Part shown: positions 61,638 through 64,000 of the stretch, piece by piece
Layout: each line of letters starts with the position of its first letter
How positions within the stretch are numbered: position 1 is the first letter of the stretch
Assembly: GCA_020072845.1 (NCBI GenBank)
Contig: JAIQGF010000008.1
Span: 186,001-250,000, forward strand
Direction: 5' to 3'
DNA length: 64,000 bases
Source: Terriglobia bacterium
Lineage (GTDB): Bacteria; Acidobacteriota; Terriglobia; Terriglobales; Acidobacteriaceae
Translations under genes and position numbers: made by a program
The notes under the pieces: generated by a model
Seen by the model: only the letters and a program-made list of their open reading frames with translations
Told to the model about the DNA's origin: nothing
Database searches by the model: none

Positions 61638-61681
61638 CCCCACCCTGTCTCTCCCAAAACCGGGGAGAGACAAGGGTGGGG
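61638..61681. repeat. Long hairpin of the CCCCACCC...GGGTGGGG family (D3)
   Basis: CCCCACCCTGTCTCTCC (61638-61654) pairs with GGGGAGAGAC and AAGGGTGGGG (61662-61681), about 17 pairs with one bulge, loop CAAAACC. The outer ends and loop match the element inside the kinase gene (19326-19357). It lies between the Ig-like surface gene and the metallopeptidase, so may act as a terminator or mRNA stabiliser. Confidence 0.75.
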
Positions 61682-61690
61682 CAACCGCTA

Positions 61691-64000
61691 TCAGTTCACG
61701 GTGATGTTCGCGGTGGCGGAGTGCTGGAGACCGCCCGAGCTGCCGGTGATGGTGATGGTCACGGTGGTGCTCGGAGTGGTGTTGTTCCGGGGAGCGAAGG
61801 AGGCGCCGCCGCCGCATCCGGTGTAGAAGATCGCAGTCAGCACCAGCACGATCAGCAACAGAGTCCAGGCGCGTCCGCGTTTGGCGCCGGCAACCACGAT
61901 GCCCAGCACGCCGAATAACCCGGTCCACATCGCCCACAGGGGACGCGGCGCGCGCCGACCTTGCGCCAGACCGGTGGAGGTCAGGGTGAGGACGGTATTC
62001 GCGCCGGAAGCGCCGGGTTGGACCGCCGGCGGGGAGAACTGGCAGGTCATGGAAGCAGGCAGATTGGCGCAGCCCAGCGTGACCAACTGGTCGAAGCTGC
62101 CGCCCTTGGGCGTGATGTTCACGTTGAGCGTGGTGGACTGTCCGCGCTTGAGGCTGGCAGAGGAGTCGCTCAAGGCAAGGGCGAAGTCGGAGACGGTGAC
62201 GTTGACGGCGGCCGGCGCGGAGTCCACTTCCCCGTCGTTGACGATGAGCGTGACTTTGGAGGCGCCGAAGGGCAGGGTGACGGACGGCTTCGCTCCCGTC
62301 ACGACGCCGTTGCCTTCGGGGAACGGCCCGGTCCAGCGATAGGTGAGCGAGTCACTGTCGGGATCGGTGGAGGATGAGCCATCCAGTACGACCGAAGCGC
62401 CCACCACGCTGGTGCCCGATACGGTGCGATCGGCGCCCGCGTTGGCCGCCGGCGGATGGTTCACCGGCTCGAACAGGGCGAACGGCGAGAGCGATGCGGT
62501 CAGCGCCGACACGGTGTAGGTGGAAAGATCCATGGCCACAGTGCGGTCCACCCAGGCGCCACCTTCCATGTGGAACAAGTGGACCTGCGCCGGCTTGTGG
62601 AACTGAGCCGGCGGGAATCCAAACGACTCGGTGAGCGGCGGATTGTAGAGCGCCGAAGTGCTCAGGTCGAAGGTGGCGGGCTGCGCGCCGGTACGGAAGC
62701 CCGAGGGCGGGGTGGCGCCGGCAGTGCGCGTGAGCGACGTGGTGCCGGGCTGAGTAACTTTGGCAAAGGTCACGCGGGCCAGGGTGCCGGAGGGGACGTC
62801 GGCGAGTTGCACGGCAACGTTGTCGCCGCTCGGAGTGTTGAAAGAGTCCAGCGGAGGCGTGATCTGGGCGAAATTGTTGACCGGGTTGGGGTCGCCCTCG
62901 GTGGCGGACGCGGTGCAATTAATACTCGCCCAGCCGGTGTCCGGCGGCTGCACCTGCTGCGTGACGCCGGTGCTGGCGCCCACCGCCAATGTGCCCAGCG
63001 AACACGTCAGGGATGCGCCGGAATAAGTGCAAGTGCCATACGGAGTGCTGTAGCCGAGGTACACGTAACGGTAGTAGGCGCAGGTCATGGAGACGTTGGT
63101 GGCCGGCGAAGGCCCGTTGTTGGTCACCATCATGGTGTAAGCCGGCGTGCCGTTGACGGTGGTGGGCGCGCTGGCGCCGACGATGGCGAGATCGGCGGCC
63201 AGCACAGCCGAGGTCAGGGTCAAGCTGTTGTTCGAGATCAGTGGATCGGTCTCGTTGCCCGACGCCGTGCCCGTCGCCGGGAAGCTGGCGACGGCAGTGG
63301 CGGTCATGGTGACGGTGACGGTCGCGGCGCTTCCCTTGGCCAGGTTTCCGATGTTGCAGGCAAGCGGGCCCGTGCCGGTGCAAGTGCCGGCGGTGGTGGC
63401 AACCGAATTCAACGTCGCGTTAGCGGCGGGAGGCAGGGCGATGTTGAGCGCTACGCCGGTGGCGGGCGAAGGCCCGCCGTTAGTCACGACGAAGGTGTAG
63501 GTGAAGCTGCCGCCGGGCAGAATGGACGCCGGACTTACCGTGCCGGTCACGGCGAGATCGGTTTGCGGACCGGTGCCGGCGCCGCTCAAAGTCACGCTGT
63601 GCGGGCTTCCGCCGGCGCTGTCGGTGATGGTGATGGCGCCGTTCTCGGGCGCGACCACCGAAGGCGTAAACGTGACGGTAAGGGTGCAGAACGAACCGGC
63701 GCCGAGGGTCGCCGGGCAATTATCGCTTTCCGCGAAATCGGCGCTGGACACGATGGAGGTAATGGTGAGCGCGGCATTGCCCGTGTTGGTGAAGGCCACC
63801 GATTGCGGAGCACTGGTCAAACCGATAGGCAAACTGCCGAATGACAACGAGGGAGGCGACAGTTGCACCTGGGGTCCGGTGCCGACGCCGGTCAGCGCGG
63901 CGCTTTGGGGACCGGCGTTACTGGTCACGGTGATGGAACCATTCCGCGTTCCCGCTCCGGCGGGAGTGAAGGTGACGCTGATGGTGCAACTCACCGAAGC
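61691..64000 (-). CDS. Large exported Ig-like/choice-of-anchor surface protein, C-terminal part
   Basis: The frame runs off the end of the window, so the N-terminus is missing; about 769 residues are present. In order: choice-of-anchor D-type domains (CTISVTFTPAGAGTRNGSIT, SLSFGSLPIGLTSAPQSVAF), two DUF11-type repeats (DLAVTGTVSPASILPGGSFT, DLAIVGASAPTTVNGTPAYT), a beta-rich middle, a PKD-like domain (ANAGADRTVSGTSVVGASVV and RWTGPF), another Ig-like domain (LALSDSSASLKRGQSTTLNV) and near the end a membrane helix (LLLIVLVLTAIFYTGCGGG). This mosaic is usual for acidobacterial adhesion or surface proteins. Confidence 0.88.
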   Translation of the reverse strand, partial: ASVSCTISVTFTPAGAGTRNGSITVTSNAGPQSAALTGVGTGPQVQLSPPSLSFGSLPIGLTSAPQSVAFTNTGNAALTITSIVSSADFAESDNCPATLGAGSFCTLTVTFTPSVVAPENGAITITDSAGGSPHSVTLSGAGTGPQTDLAVTGTVSPASILPGGSFTYTFVVTNGGPSPATGVALNIALPPAANATLNSVATTAGTCTGTGPLACNIGNLAKGSAATVTVTMTATAVASFPATGTASGNETDPLISNNSLTLTSAVLAADLAIVGASAPTTVNGTPAYTMMVTNNGPSPATNVSMTCAYYRYVYLGYSTPYGTCTYSGASLTCSLGTLAVGASTGVTQQVQPPDTGWASINCTASATEGDPNPVNNFAQITPPLDSFNTPSGDNVAVQLADVPSGTLARVTFAKVTQPGTTSLTRTAGATPPSGFRTGAQPATFDLSTSALYNPPLTESFGFPPAQFHKPAQVHLFHMEGGAWVDRTVAMDLSTYTVSALTASLSPFALFEPVNHPPAANAGADRTVSGTSVVGASVVLDGSSSTDPDSDSLTYRWTGPFPEGNGVVTGAKPSVTLPFGASKVTLIVNDGEVDSAPAAVNVTVSDFALALSDSSASLKRGQSTTLNVNITPKGGSFDQLVTLGCANLPASMTCQFSPPAVQPGASGANTVLTLTSTGLAQGRRAPRPLWAMWTGLFGVLGIVVAGAKRGRAWTLLLIVLVLTAIFYTGCGGGASFAPRNNTTPSTTVTITITGSSGGLQHSATANITVN

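Noticed and set aside
62456..63844. 462-codon frame opposite the Ig-like surface gene
   Set aside because: Gly/Arg-rich antisense shadow of repetitive Ig-like codons.

Overview
The window is a roughly 62-65% GC bacterial chromosome segment that most resembles an acidobacterium of the Terriglobia (Koribacter-like) type. The pointers are: two paired Ser/Thr kinases fused to TolB/WD40-like propellers, a DUF2934 protein, a FecR protein with a Trp/Tyr/Gly-rich tail, secreted Ig-like/choice-of-anchor proteins, a homodimeric-type pyruvate dehydrogenase E1, and intergenic spaces packed with palindromic repeats. The taxonomic call is inference; there is no rRNA or tRNA gene here.

Layout. 0-6.6 kb: C-terminus of a secretin, a secreted DsbA-like protein, NAD synthetase (nadE), a Tat-exported amidase, and a ParD/ParE-like toxin-antitoxin pair. 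6.7-11.4 kb: a MASE1-PAS histidine kinase broken by an in-frame TAG, then groES-groEL behind a sigma70-type promoter and a CIRCE operator, closed by a strong terminator. 11.5-15.6 kb: a lower-GC defence island with a Z1-domain helicase-like protein, an unnamed 143-aa partner, a Vsr-like endonuclease and a C5-cytosine methyltransferase. 15.7-16.8 kb: a RES/Xre toxin-antitoxin pair. 16.9-25.4 kb: cupin, dienelactone hydrolase, DUF2934, two tandem receptor-type Ser/Thr kinases and a duplicated Ig-like secreted protein. 25.6-30.5 kb: small secreted protein, thiG with a duplicated 5' end, long-chain acyl-CoA synthetase, and a peroxiredoxin in which TGA replaces the peroxidatic Cys codon with a SECIS-like hairpin downstream. 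30.6-45.3 kb: mostly housekeeping and metabolic genes (ftsB-like, phosphohexomutase, cutA, a BadF/NagK-type kinase, two transporters, PilZ, glgA, rsmA, amrB, FecR protein, ruvC). 45.5-48 kb: small genes and a 413-aa orphan of atypical composition. 48-64 kb: 2-oxoglutarate dehydrogenase E1, a JAMM metalloprotease, MFS exporter, DinB-like protein, response regulator/ATPase, GluQ-RS, DUF2891, methyltransferase, cytochrome c, pyruvate dehydrogenase E1, zincin metallopeptidase and the C-terminus of a large Ig-like surface protein.

How the parts relate. The clearest functional units are groES-groEL (heat-shock control by HrcA at CIRCE), the Z1/Vsr/methyltransferase island (restriction-like defence plus mismatch repair of deaminated 5-methylcytosine), two toxin-antitoxin pairs, the kinase pair, and the overlapping symporter/amino-acid permease pair.

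The most unusual material lies between the genes. One class is composed of palindromic elements that sit inside one another: a 25-bp element interrupts other hairpins at three places. Copies of related palindromes also lie in frame inside two proteins. The other class is about thirty locus-specific runs of slightly varied 6-10 bp words, often as inverted pairs. I know of no established name for that second class.
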